A DNA stretch of 28,234 nucleotides from DATCJU01 sp036562635 (GTDB lineage: Bacteria; Actinomycetota; Actinomycetes; Mycobacteriales; Pseudonocardiaceae), in the NCBI GenBank assembly GCA_036562635.1, contig DATCJU010000030.1, positions 1-28,234 on the forward strand, given 5' to 3'. Below, piece after piece: positions 1 to 7,205 of this stretch; the stretch's first letter is position 1, and each line of letters opens with the position of its first letter. A model generated the notes under the pieces. That model was given only the letters and a program-made list of their open reading frames with translations. It did no database searches and was not told where the DNA came from. Both the position numbers and the translations under genes were made by a program.

Positions 1-124
1 GCTTGACCGCGACGGTGCGGTGCAGGCGTTCGTCGTGGGCCTGCCAGACCACCCCCATCGCGCCGCTGCCGAGGCGCTGCAACAGCCGGTAGCGTCCGGC
101 GACCAGGCGACCCTCGTCGCTCAC
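1..124 (-). CDS. Ser/Thr protein kinase, N-terminal fragment (cut by window edge)
   Basis: Only the first 41 codons are present; the gene runs off the left edge. They encode the start of a Hanks-type kinase: the glycine-rich loop GSGAMGVVW and the beta-3 Ala-Val-Lys whose lysine (residue 41) anchors ATP. The GTG start at 124 is chosen because a GGGGAG ribosome-binding site lies 5 nt upstream and the same GGGGAG/GTG/AGC context occurs at the downstream paralogue (2092). The 124 nt differ from bases 1969-2092 at about 11 positions, and the peptides differ at 5 of 41 residues, so the two kinases are tandem duplicates. Sensor or C-terminal domains cannot be judged from what is here. Confidence 0.88.
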   Translation of the reverse strand, partial: MSDEGRLVAGRYRLLQRLGSGAMGVVWQAHDERLHRTVAVK

Positions 125-616
125 CGCGGCTCCCCGTCACACTCGCACGGCGACACCGGCGTACCCACGCCGGTGCCCCAACGGACACGGTCAGGTGTCA
201 CCCTAGAGGGTGGCTCGCACCGCTGTACTGGGTCAGTCGGGCGGAACCACCGTCCTCTGAGCCAACCATGCGCCCTGGCACACGGTCGAGCCGGGTCCCG
301 TGGTTCTGTGACCTCGACGGTTGCGGCGCCGTTGCTCACCGTGACCCCTGCTCCGGCCAGGACACCCTCAATCTTTCAGGACGAGGGTGGCGTCGTCCAC
401 GTTGCTTGCCCGACGAACGAGAACGAACACAGGAACCGTGGCGCCATGTCCCCGACGGAAACGGACGGGTCGGCGGCGGTTTCTCCCCCGAGGTCCTGGC
501 CGGAGTGTGACGTGTGACGTCGGGCGCGGACTCCGTCCGAGTGCGGTGGGGAGAGCTCACGAGCCCCCGGGTACGGCCGGATCACGTCTCCGCGTGCCCA
601 CCGGATCACCCTCGGC
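125..616. other. Intergenic stretch between the two kinase genes
   Basis: About 490 nt with no ORF that looks like a protein on either strand; the open frames here lack a ribosome-binding site, biased codon use or recognisable motifs. It presumably holds the 3' end of the kinase transcript that stops at 617 and the promoter of the kinase that starts at 124. The only clear signal is the TAGGGT/inverted-repeat element at 199-212. Confidence 0.6.
199..212 (-). promoter_or_regulatory. Candidate -10 element inside an inverted repeat, upstream of the edge kinase
   Basis: CACCCT-AG-AGGGTG forms a 6-bp inverted repeat with a 2-bp centre. On the minus strand it contains TAGGGT (205 to 200), a good actinobacterial -10 hexamer, about 75 nt before the GTG at 124. 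No convincing -35 is seen. A repressor or activator site overlapping the -10 is possible but unproven. Confidence 0.35.
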
Positions 617-2092
617 TCACGACGCCCCGTTGTTGCCGCTCGACGCCGTGTTCTCGCTCGTCGTGGTGGCCGTGGTCGTCGTGGGGGGCTCGCTCGACGG
701 GGGCGTCGTCGTCCTGGACGGTGAGGACTTGGTGGTGCTGGACGTCACATGCCCCGGGTCGCCCGGCTCGGGGTGTTCCGTGGCGGTGGTGGTCGGCTCG
801 ACCTGACCGGTGGACTGGGTGTGCTGGGCGGTGGGCACCGCGTCGGGGACGGTGTCGGTCGGCTCCACCTCCTGCTTGCTGGTCAGCTCGACCGGAAGCA
901 CCTGCTCCGCCGTCGTGCTGCCCTGGGTGCTGTGGACCGGGGTGGTGCTGTCCTCGCTCGGCGGGGGGCTGGAGAGGTTCGTGCTCAGCAGCAGGATGCC
1001 GAGGGCACCCACCACCGCGACGGCGACACCGGACAGCACCAGCGGCCGGCTACCCCGCTGCTCCTCGGGCGGGGCGTCGACCGCGGCGACGGCGGCCTGC
1101 TTCCCGGACCTGGTGGGGCGGACGTTCTTCCGGGACGCGGTACCGGCCTTGGCACCCGCGGCCGAACGCCGGGTGACCACCTGGGTCGGCTCGGCGTCGG
1201 ACTCGGCGCGCTTGGCCTTCGTCACGACCCGGGTGGGCTCCGCCTCGGCCCCCACCACGTCCGGGACGGTGCCGCCGGAGGCGACCACCTCCAGCAGCTC
1301 CTGCGCCTCGGCCATGGTGGGCCGGTCGGCGGGATCGGCGGCCAGCAGCCGGGCCAGCACCGGGGTGAGCGGGCCGGCCTGCTGCGGCGGCTGGACCCGA
1401 CCGGTCGCCACGGCGTGCAGCAGGGCCAGGGTGTTCTCGTTGAGGCCGAACGGCGGGCGCCCCTCGACGGCGGCGTAGAGGGTGGAGCCGAGGGAGAACA
1501 CGTCGGAGGCGGGAGAGGGGTCCTTGCCGCACGCCACCTCGGGGGCCAGGTAGGCGGGGGTACCGGCCACCATGCCGGTCTTGGTGACGGTGACGTCGCC
1601 GCTGGCCCGGGAGATCCCGAAGTCGGTGATCTTGACCGACCCGTTCTCCCCGAGCAGGACGTTGGCCGGCTTGATGTCACGGTGGACAATGCCCGCCTCG
1701 TGTGCCGCCACCAGCGCGGCCGCCACGTGGGCACCGATGCGGGCCGCCTCCTCCGGAGGCAGGGGGCCGCGTTCGGCCATGACGGCGGCCAGGCTGCGGG
1801 AGGGCAGGTACTCCATCACCAGGCACGGCGCGCCGTTCTCCTCGACCACGTCGAACACGGTGATGGCGTTCGGGTGGTGCAGGCGGGCCGCGATGCGGCC
1901 CTCCCGCATCGCGCGCTGGATGGCTTCGTTGGACTCGGTCTCGCTCAGCCCCGGCTGCAGGACGAGTTGCTTGACCGCGACGGTGCGGTGCAGGCGCTCG
2001 TCCTCGGCCCGCCAGACGACGCCCATGGCGCCGCTGCCGATGCGCTGCGACAACCGGTAGCGTCCGGCGATCAGGCGACCCTCGTCGCTCAC
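617..2092 (-). CDS. Transmembrane Ser/Thr protein kinase (PknB-like, no PASTA)
   Basis: 491-residue Hanks-type kinase. The catalytic domain spans about residues 11-270: GSGAMG loop, Lys41, HRDIKPAN (Asp140), DFG (158-160), and an activation loop with TVTKTG followed by GTPAYLAPE. A juxtamembrane linker (271-350) is followed by one membrane segment (about 351-370) and a Thr/Ser/Pro-rich extracytoplasmic tail of about 120 residues without PASTA repeats or other recognisable sensor fold. The kinase side should be cytoplasmic. The linker repeats AEPT[RQ]VVT twice (about 284-291 and 300-307), possible phosphothreonine sites for FHA partners. The GTG at 2092 has GGGGAG 6 nt upstream, as in the paralogue at 124; a TTG at 2128 would add 12 residues. 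It lies downstream of two paralogous membrane proteins on the same strand. The kinase call is certain; the ligand is unknown. Confidence 0.95.
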   Translation of the reverse strand: MSDEGRLIAGRYRLSQRIGSGAMGVVWRAEDERLHRTVAVKQLVLQPGLSETESNEAIQRAMREGRIAARLHHPNAITVFDVVEENGAPCLVMEYLPSRSLAAVMAERGPLPPEEAARIGAHVAAALVAAHEAGIVHRDIKPANVLLGENGSVKITDFGISRASGDVTVTKTGMVAGTPAYLAPEVACGKDPSPASDVFSLGSTLYAAVEGRPPFGLNENTLALLHAVATGRVQPPQQAGPLTPVLARLLAADPADRPTMAEAQELLEVVASGGTVPDVVGAEAEPTRVVTKAKRAESDAEPTQVVTRRSAAGAKAGTASRKNVRPTRSGKQAAVAAVDAPPEEQRGSRPLVLSGVAVAVVGALGILLLSTNLSSPPPSEDSTTPVHSTQGSTTAEQVLPVELTSKQEVEPTDTVPDAVPTAQHTQSTGQVEPTTTATEHPEPGDPGHVTSSTTKSSPSRTTTPPSSEPPTTTTATTTSENTASSGNNGAS

Positions 2093-2584
2093 CGGCGACT
2101 CCCCGTGGTGCTCACGACGCTCAGACAACTCTCCTCCATCGGCTCAACACCGTGGAAGAACGAGTCCAGGCGCCGGTGGAAACGGACTGTGCACTGCGCA
2201 GCGGGTGATATACGCCGCTGACGGACAGCACGTTCGCGTACACGATACGTTGTGGCGTTCGGGACGAAGGTGTCCCCTGGGAAAATGGTCCGGTTGATCC
2301 GCCCGAAGAGAGGCACGGCCGTGCCCTCCCCGGCGTGGCCGACCACCGCACCCACCCCGCCGTGCGGTGCGGCTGCGAGGGAACCGGCCGTGACGACACG
2401 CTTCCCCCAGACTGCTCCGGACGACGGGCGGGCGTTGGCTGTTCAATACCGCACTCGGGGTACCTCCCGCCACCCGCTCAGCGGAATCGCCCGATCCGCC
2501 TGGGCCGTTCGGAGTAGCGCCGGGTGGAGTCCGGGCTAGTCGGGGGCCCGGCCGTCGGACGACGGGGCAGGCGAGAGTCATGGC
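2093..2584. other. Intergenic stretch upstream of the kinase gene
   Basis: About 490 nt without a supportable gene. On the minus strand it should contain the kinase promoter. Visible elements are an inverted repeat CAGCGG-N10-CCGCTG around a TATA-like core at 2199-2220, and a hairpin at the upper end that overlaps the stop codon of the neighbouring gene (2572-2592). Confidence 0.55.
2199..2220. repeat. Inverted repeat around an AT-rich core upstream of the kinase
   Basis: CAGCGG and CCGCTG flank GTGATATACG. The spacer is the most AT-rich stretch of this intergenic region. It could be a promoter core with flanking operator halves, or a small hairpin in the 5' leader. No consensus regulator site is recognised. 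Confidence 0.3.
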
Positions 2585-2592
2585 TCAACTCT
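2572..2592 (-). terminator. Possible hairpin terminator over the stop codon of the membrane-protein gene
   Basis: GAGAGT (2572-2577) and ACTCTC (2587-2592) are complementary, with flanking CAGG/CCTG pairs extending the stem around one bulged base. The hairpin overlaps the TGA at 2587-2585. There is no U-tract, so the termination role is only inferred. Confidence 0.3.
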
Positions 2593-3514
2593 CCTGGGCC
2601 GACAGCAACCGGGCGTCGATGATCCGCCACGGCCTGTTCGTGCTGACGAAGACCAGTTGCCTGACCCGGAGCGGGCTGCGGTCGATCCGTTCCAGCAGGG
2701 CGGTGACCAGGACACTCCCGTCGGGAAGCGCCTGGACGTCCTCGATCCGGACCTGCCGCACCGACTGCCACGACGTGACGAAACCGGTCGGGTCGGCGTC
2801 CCGGAGGGCCCGGTCCAGCAGCTCGAGCGCCTTGGCGGGCTGCTCGTCGAGCAGGTCGTAGAACAGGCGTACCACGTCGAGCGGGTTCTCCCCGCCGGTG
2901 GTCGTCGGGACGGACGTGACCGTGGCGGACTGCTCGCCGGACGTCAGGGTGGTCGGCGCCGTGGGCTCGTTCGAGGTGGTCGCCACGTCGGTGCCGTACG
3001 GCGTGGGGCCCGTGCCCGGGCCCGTCACACCGGTCTGTTCGGTGGTCCCGGATGGCTCGACCGGTGAGGAACCGTCCGGCTGTTCCGTGGTGGAGTGCTG
3101 GGCCGTACCGGTGGACCCGGTGGGCGTTCCCGGGTGTCCGAGCTGTTGGTCCAGCAGGTCCGGTCGGAACACGGCGGCGCCGGCGATCTCGTGCATCCGG
3201 GAGAGACCCGGCTCGGGCGGCGGCGCGGGCCGGGCCTCGGTGACCGTGGCGACCGCGGCGACCGAGCCGAACAGCAGCAGGATGGCCATGGTCGCGATGG
3301 CGACACAGGCGGGACGGGGACCGCAGGGAGCGTCGCTCTCCTCCGGGCTGTCCACGACGTCCCCGGGTGCGGGGGCCTCCCGGTGGGGTGGCGTGGTGCG
3401 GCCGGTCCCGGCTGGGGACGTGTGCGTGGGATGGGAAACCCGCTCCATCAGTTCGGCGACGGTGACCGAGCCGGCTCGGGGATGGTGCCGGTGACCGCGC
3501 GTCGAACGCTCCAC
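2585..3514 (-). CDS. Single-pass membrane protein with extracytoplasmic NTF2-like-looking domain (paralogue A)
   Basis: 309 residues. The cytoplasmic N-terminus carries SVTVAELMERV (about 16-26), resembling a short SVTVAELLAR-type motif I recall from actinobacterial envelope proteins. One membrane segment follows at about 69-91, then a Pro/Thr/Gly-rich stalk and a C-terminal domain of about 100 residues (210-309) with a helix-then-sheet pattern suggesting an NTF2-like fold. The GTG at 3514 is preceded by GGAGG at 7 nt; longer in-frame starts lack such a site. The C-terminal domain aligns by eye with that of the gene directly upstream: VRLFY/VRFYT near its start, VRQV in the middle, RIIDARLLS/RVVDETLLS at the end. 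It sits between that paralogue and a transmembrane kinase, so a role in envelope signalling or as a kinase partner is plausible. I recognise no named family. Confidence 0.75.
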   Translation of the reverse strand: MERSTRGHRHHPRAGSVTVAELMERVSHPTHTSPAGTGRTTPPHREAPAPGDVVDSPEESDAPCGPRPACVAIATMAILLLFGSVAAVATVTEARPAPPPEPGLSRMHEIAGAAVFRPDLLDQQLGHPGTPTGSTGTAQHSTTEQPDGSSPVEPSGTTEQTGVTGPGTGPTPYGTDVATTSNEPTAPTTLTSGEQSATVTSVPTTTGGENPLDVVRLFYDLLDEQPAKALELLDRALRDADPTGFVTSWQSVRQVRIEDVQALPDGSVLVTALLERIDRSPLRVRQLVFVSTNRPWRIIDARLLSAQES

Positions 3515-3696
3515 AGACTTGCCTCCGTACGTTCGGTGTTCAGCGCAACTCGTACCGTGACGGGGGCGTACTGGGCCAGCACCCATCGCTGGTTCATCAT
3601 TTCGTGGCGGTGAACGGTTCCTTTTGTCACTCGCTCGGCGTAATCGGGGGCGGGTGGTGACCATGTGGCGGACGGTCGCCGAGAGGCTGCGGACGG

Positions 3697-4545
3697 TCAC
3701 CGGAGAACCCGGGACAGCAGTGTCTCGTCGACCACCCTGGGGTCGTCCCCCTCGGTGAACCGCAGTCGGCGTCGCTCCACGGTGGTGGTGCCGTCCCGGC
3801 GCACCACGTCGAGCACCGCCACCGTCGTCCTGGTGCGCTCGTCGACCTCCACCTGTCGTACCCGGGTCCGGGTGACGTCGCCGAACCGCCGTTCCAGCAG
3901 GCCGACCTGCTGACCGAGCTCCGCGCCGAGCAGGACACGCGCGTCGTCGACCCCGTCGGCCACCGCGGTGTAGAAGCGGACGGTCGCCTGTTCGAGCACG
4001 TCGGCCGTGACGGACACCTGCGCGGCGGGGCCGGAGGTGGGGGCCGAGGACGTGTACGCCTGCGACGGCGCATCCGGCGGCCGGGTGAGGGCGCCGTACG
4101 CCGACCCCGGTGCCGGGTCCGACGCGGTGCCCGGGGGTGGAGCGTTCGTGTGCTGGTCCTCCGGCGCTCCGTGTTCCTCGGCGTCGGAGGTGGCACCTCC
4201 GACGGAGGGCTCCGGCACGCTGAGCCCTCTCAGGTCCGGGCGTGCCGTGCTGACGGGCTGGTTCGGAACCATGGGCAGGCCACGGAACGGGGGATGACCG
4301 GAGGGCTTGGGGACGACGCCCCCGGGATGGGTGGGGGTGAGCACCACCGCGGCGAACGTCAGGGCGGACAGCACGGCTCCCGAGGAGGTGATGGTGAACC
4401 AGGCGGCGCGTCGCCAGGTTCGTGGTGGTGTCACCGAGGCGGGGACCGTGCCCAGGTCGAACTGGTGTAGCCCGCCGGGCTCCGTGTCCGGTGTCCGGTG
4501 GCGGTCGTCCGTCCGCCCGCCGCCCTGCCCGTTGCCGATGTCCAT
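3697..4545 (-). CDS. Single-pass membrane protein with extracytoplasmic NTF2-like-looking domain (paralogue B)
   Basis: 282 residues: a short hydrophilic N-terminus, one membrane segment at about 48-70, a long Pro/Ser/Thr/Gly-rich linker, and a C-terminal domain of about 105 residues (178-282). That domain shares the pattern of paralogue A, with VRFYT, RVRQVEVDE and DETLLSRVLR at matching places. The ATG at 4545 has a GGTGA site 7 nt upstream. It begins 33 nt after the stop of the PIG-L gene on the same strand, so the two are probably cotranscribed, and paralogue A follows after about 180 nt. The N-terminus differs from A and lacks a full SVTVAEL motif, having only a weak VPASVTPP stretch. 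Function unknown. Confidence 0.72.
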   Translation of the reverse strand: MDIGNGQGGGRTDDRHRTPDTEPGGLHQFDLGTVPASVTPPRTWRRAAWFTITSSGAVLSALTFAAVVLTPTHPGGVVPKPSGHPPFRGLPMVPNQPVSTARPDLRGLSVPEPSVGGATSDAEEHGAPEDQHTNAPPPGTASDPAPGSAYGALTRPPDAPSQAYTSSAPTSGPAAQVSVTADVLEQATVRFYTAVADGVDDARVLLGAELGQQVGLLERRFGDVTRTRVRQVEVDERTRTTVAVLDVVRRDGTTTVERRRLRFTEGDDPRVVDETLLSRVLR

Positions 4546-4578
4546 GACCGTGTCACCCCCAGCCGCGGTGGACCTTCC

Positions 4579-5313
4579 CTAGGTGATCCGCACCACCTGG
4601 AACAGTTCTGCCAGGCGTCCCTCGGGCAGACCGGCGCGTTGCGCGTTGGACGTCAACACCGACCGCATCATGTCGTCCAGGTCGGTCAGGTGACCGACCT
4701 GCGACTCGTGCGCACGCAGGGCCGCCATCCTGGCCGTGAGGTACTCGGTGACGTCGACGGCGTGGTTGCGGCGCTCCAGCGGCCCGTCGGCCAGCCACAG
4801 TTCGTCGACCACCCACGGTTGCAGCCCCTCGGCGAGCAGCTCCGGGTGCGCGTGCGGGTTACGGGCGTCGGGGTAGACCGCGGCGAACGTCGCCTCGCCG
4901 CAGGCACGGTGATCGGGATGGGTGGTCACCACGTGGTCCCAGTTGATCTCCGGGGACCAGGTGAGCACGCGCTGCGGCCGGACCGTGCGGATGACCCGGG
5001 TGATGTCCCGCCGCAGGTCCAGGGTGGGCTGCAGGCGACCGTCCGGATGGTGCAGGAACAGCACCTCGTGCACGCCGAGGGTGGCGGCGGCCTTCCGCTG
5101 CTCCTGTTCGCGCTGCCGAGCCACCCGGTCGCGCGGTGTGTCGAGATCGCCCGTCGCCTCGCCGGAGGTGCAGACGCAGTAGGTCACCTCGATGCCGGCC
5201 GCGACCCACGCGGCGACCGTGCCCGCGCAGCCGAAATCGATGTCGTCCGGGTGGGCGGCCACCACCAGAGCACGCGCCACACCCTCCCCGTGCAGACTCT
5301 CGGCGGCCAACAC
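4579..5313 (-). CDS. PIG-L (LmbE-like) family N-deacetylase
   Basis: 244 residues. It contains AHPDDIDFG near the N-terminus, the His-Pro-Asp-Asp metal-binding and catalytic motif of PIG-L zinc deacetylases, and THPDH in the middle that supplies the third ligand. The family removes acetyl groups from GlcNAc-type sugars, as in mycothiol biosynthesis (MshB), mycothiol-conjugate amidase (Mca) or antibiotic tailoring. It is shorter than MshB/Mca (about 290), so the substrate is not assignable. No signal peptide, so cytoplasmic. The GTG at 5313 is chosen because TACGCT (5326 to 5321) sits exactly 7 nt upstream, the geometry of a leaderless actinobacterial promoter; a GTG at 5379 would add 22 residues with no homology. 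It is followed after 33 nt by the membrane-protein paralogues. Confidence 0.88.
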   Translation of the reverse strand: MLAAESLHGEGVARALVVAAHPDDIDFGCAGTVAAWVAAGIEVTYCVCTSGEATGDLDTPRDRVARQREQEQRKAAATLGVHEVLFLHHPDGRLQPTLDLRRDITRVIRTVRPQRVLTWSPEINWDHVVTTHPDHRACGEATFAAVYPDARNPHAHPELLAEGLQPWVVDELWLADGPLERRNHAVDVTEYLTARMAALRAHESQVGHLTDLDDMMRSVLTSNAQRAGLPEGRLAELFQVVRIT

Positions 5314-5320
5314 GCGACCG

Positions 5321-5326
5321 AGCGTA
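5321..5326 (-). promoter_or_regulatory. -10 element for a leaderless PIG-L transcript
   Basis: TACGCT on the minus strand matches TANNNT and ends 7 nt before the GTG at 5313, which would put the start codon at or next to +1. No clear -35 box. Confidence 0.45.
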
Positions 5327-5486
5327 GAGGGCGGCGCAGTGTCATGGGCGGCAGTAGCACAAGGAAACACGCCTGCCACCCGATCGGGGGGACTGGGGCC
5401 TCAGCTCTTGCCCCGCGGCTTGCACGGCGCACTCGACCCGACGGGTCGTCCCGGCCGGAGTCCGACGTCCCCGGTCGGACGACCGC

Positions 5487-5801
5487 TCAGCCGCCGCTGC
5501 GGAACCGCTCCCGGGTGGACTGCAGGGCCCTGGCCGCGGTCAGCCCACCGCCCGCGCCCGCGAGGACGGCCAGCACGTCGGCGGCGACACCACCCGAGGT
5601 GAGCAGGAGCGCGACCACCGTGACCGCGGTGGTCGCGACGGCGATGCCCGTCCGGCTGCGCACGTACTGCGCCACCGGCTCACCCCCGGCGCGGCGTCGC
5701 GCCGCCGAACCCAGCAGGGCCAGGTACCCGTCGTGGGCCAGTGCGGCCAGCAGACCGACCAGTGCCACGACCACCGCTACCAGATGCACCACCGCTCCCA
5801 T
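5487..5801 (-). CDS. Small membrane protein, function unknown
   Basis: 104 residues with about three hydrophobic helices: an N-terminal one from HLVAVVVALVGLLAAL, one around IAVATTAVTVVALLLT, and a weaker VAADVLAVLAGAG segment. A basic loop (SAARRRAGG) separates the first two. The ATG at 5801 lacks a ribosome-binding site, but CACACT ends 6 nt upstream, so a leaderless message is possible. It is divergent from the deacetylase-family gene at 5914 with about 110 nt between them. No family recognised. Composition and hydrophobicity favour a real gene, with moderate certainty. Confidence 0.6.
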   Translation of the reverse strand: MGAVVHLVAVVVALVGLLAALAHDGYLALLGSAARRRAGGEPVAQYVRSRTGIAVATTAVTVVALLLTSGGVAADVLAVLAGAGGGLTAARALQSTRERFRSGG

Positions 5802-5901
5802 GAGGCCAGTGTGCCCGTCACAACGGCCTCGTGGACATCGGTGACCTCCCTGAGACCACCCTGAGTCCGGGCCGCGTCCGTGGCGCCGGTCGCAGCCTGC
5901 C

Positions 5902-5907
5902 TAGGCT
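5902..5907 (+). promoter_or_regulatory. -10 element for the HDAC-family gene
   Basis: TAGGCT ends 6 nt before the GTG at 5914, predicting a leaderless transcript. There is no Shine-Dalgarno-like sequence before the start, which agrees with this. Confidence 0.5.
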
Positions 5908-5913
5908 CGCTGT

Positions 5914-7047
5914 GTGGTGAACACTCTCGACGTGTTCTGGCACGACGCGTGCCTGGGACATGACCCCGGAACGGGTCTGTGGGAGCTCGCCGGCAACTGG
6001 CCGTGGCTGGACGTTCCCGAGCAGCACCCGGAGAACCCGGCTCGGCTGCGCACCTTCCGCACCGCACTGCTCCGTGGCCCGGTGGCGCGGCACCTGCGCT
6101 GGCGGCAGGGCCGGATGGCCGAGGTCGCCGAACTCGGCATGGTGCACGAGACCGACTACCTGGCCGACCTGCAGCAGGCGTGCTCCGGCCCCGACCGGGT
6201 GGCCGTCGAGGACAACACCGTGGTGGGCCCCGGGTCCTGGCCCGCCATCCTGGCCGCCGCCGGCACCTCGCTGGCCGCGGTCGAGGCCGTGCTGGCCGGG
6301 GACAGCCGCACGGCGTACGCGTTGGTGCGGCCACCCGGTCACCACGCCCAGCCCGCGGCGGCCGACGGGTACTGCCTGGTCAACAACCCGGCCCTGGTGG
6401 CGGCACGAGCCCGCAGGGACGGATTGCGGGTGGCGGTCGTCGACTGGGACGTGCACCACGGCAACGGCACCCAGGAGGTGTTCTACGCCGACCCCGACGT
6501 GCTGACCGTGTCCCTCCACATGCGACACGGCCCCTGGGGTGCCAACCACCCGCAGACCGGGGCACCGGACGAGATCGGCACCGGGCCCGGGGCGGGGTAT
6601 AACGCCAACGTCGAGCTATCACTCGGTGCCGGGGACCGGGCCTACGAGCGGGCGTTGACCGAGGTGGTCGAGCCGCTGCTCCGGGCCTTCCGGCCGGATC
6701 TGCTGGTGTGCGCCAGCGGGTTCGACGGGTCCACGTTCGACCCCAACGGGCGGCACAACATCACCGCGACCGGGTACCGGGCGATCGGTGCCTGGGCGGC
6801 CCGGACCGCCGCGGACCTCACCGAGGGACGACTGGTGGTCACCCAGGAAGGCGGTTACCTGCGCGGATACAGCGCACTGTGCCTGCACTCGCTGGTCGAG
6901 GGCCTCGTCGGCGTGGAGGGCACGCTGCTGGAGGACCCGCTGGCCTACCTGCCCGACGACTCGGCGCTCCACCCGGAACGGACCGACGCCGACCTCGCCG
7001 CGGTACGCGCCGCGCTGGCCCCGTACTGGCCGCAACTCGGCTGGTGA
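5914..7047 (+). CDS. Class II histone deacetylase family hydrolase
   Basis: 377 residues, the usual length for bacterial single-domain class II HDAC-like or acetylpolyamine amidohydrolases. Family motifs are in order: HPENPARL (about 38-45), RPPGHHA (139-145, the paired catalytic histidines), VVDWDVHHGNGTQ (about 175-187, zinc Asp/His ligands), ASGFDG (about 268-273, third zinc ligand) and EGGY (about 313-316, transition-state Tyr). It should hydrolyse an acetyl-amide (acetyl-lysine or acetylpolyamine); the substrate cannot be read from sequence. No signal peptide. The GTG at 5914 is directly followed by a second GTG; the first is favoured by its spacing from TAGGCT. The gene is closed by a strong hairpin at 7060-7090, so it is probably monocistronic and separate from the SDR operon downstream. 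Confidence 0.93.
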   Translation: MVNTLDVFWHDACLGHDPGTGLWELAGNWPWLDVPEQHPENPARLRTFRTALLRGPVARHLRWRQGRMAEVAELGMVHETDYLADLQQACSGPDRVAVEDNTVVGPGSWPAILAAAGTSLAAVEAVLAGDSRTAYALVRPPGHHAQPAAADGYCLVNNPALVAARARRDGLRVAVVDWDVHHGNGTQEVFYADPDVLTVSLHMRHGPWGANHPQTGAPDEIGTGPGAGYNANVELSLGAGDRAYERALTEVVEPLLRAFRPDLLVCASGFDGSTFDPNGRHNITATGYRAIGAWAARTAADLTEGRLVVTQEGGYLRGYSALCLHSLVEGLVGVEGTLLEDPLAYLPDDSALHPERTDADLAAVRAALAPYWPQLGW

Positions 7048-7059
7048 CCCTCGACTGAC

Positions 7060-7090
7060 CCCTCGGTGCGCCCGAACGGCGCACCGAGGG
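7060..7090 (+). terminator. Hairpin terminator after the HDAC-family gene
   Basis: Perfect 13-bp stem CCCTCGGTGCGCC / GGCGCACCGAGGG with a 5-nt loop, starting 13 nt after the TGA. There is no U-run, which is common for actinobacterial terminators. Confidence 0.75.
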
Positions 7091-7152
7091 CGTTGCCGGA
7101 CGGGCCACGCCCCGCCGACATGTGTCCGGACCACACCGGACCGCGGGGCGAT

Positions 7153-7169
7153 ATGGCTCGTCGAGCCAT
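7153..7169. promoter_or_regulatory. 17-bp palindrome upstream of the hydroxybutyrate operon (candidate operator)
   Basis: ATGGCTCG-T-CGAGCCAT has perfect 8-bp arms. It lies just upstream of the TACGTT -10 (7192-7197) and reaches the expected -35 region, where a regulator would control the SDR-transporter operon. The PucR-type regulator encoded downstream is an obvious candidate ligand-responsive protein, by inference. Confidence 0.5.
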
Positions 7170-7191
7170 GGGCTGAGACGTGGACCACTTT

Positions 7192-7197
7192 TACGTT
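7192..7197 (+). promoter_or_regulatory. -10 element for the SDR-transporter operon
   Basis: TACGTT, 8 nt before the ATG at 7206, in an unusually T-rich stretch. No ribosome-binding site precedes the ATG, so a leaderless or nearly leaderless transcript is likely. Confidence 0.42.
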
Positions 7198-7205
7198 TTC
7201 TGCCC

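Noticed and set aside
336..609. Small minus-strand frames between the two kinases
   Set aside because: No ribosome-binding site, poor codon bias and overlapping alternatives; nothing supports translation.
749..2221. Long plus-strand open frame opposite the kinase
   Set aside because: Kinase motifs are intact on the minus strand; the plus product is Gly/Arg/His-rich without motifs.
3670..3707. Short direct repeat GCGGACGGTC downstream of paralogue B
   Set aside because: Only two imperfect copies about 24 nt apart in GC-rich DNA around a stop codon; not convincing as an element.
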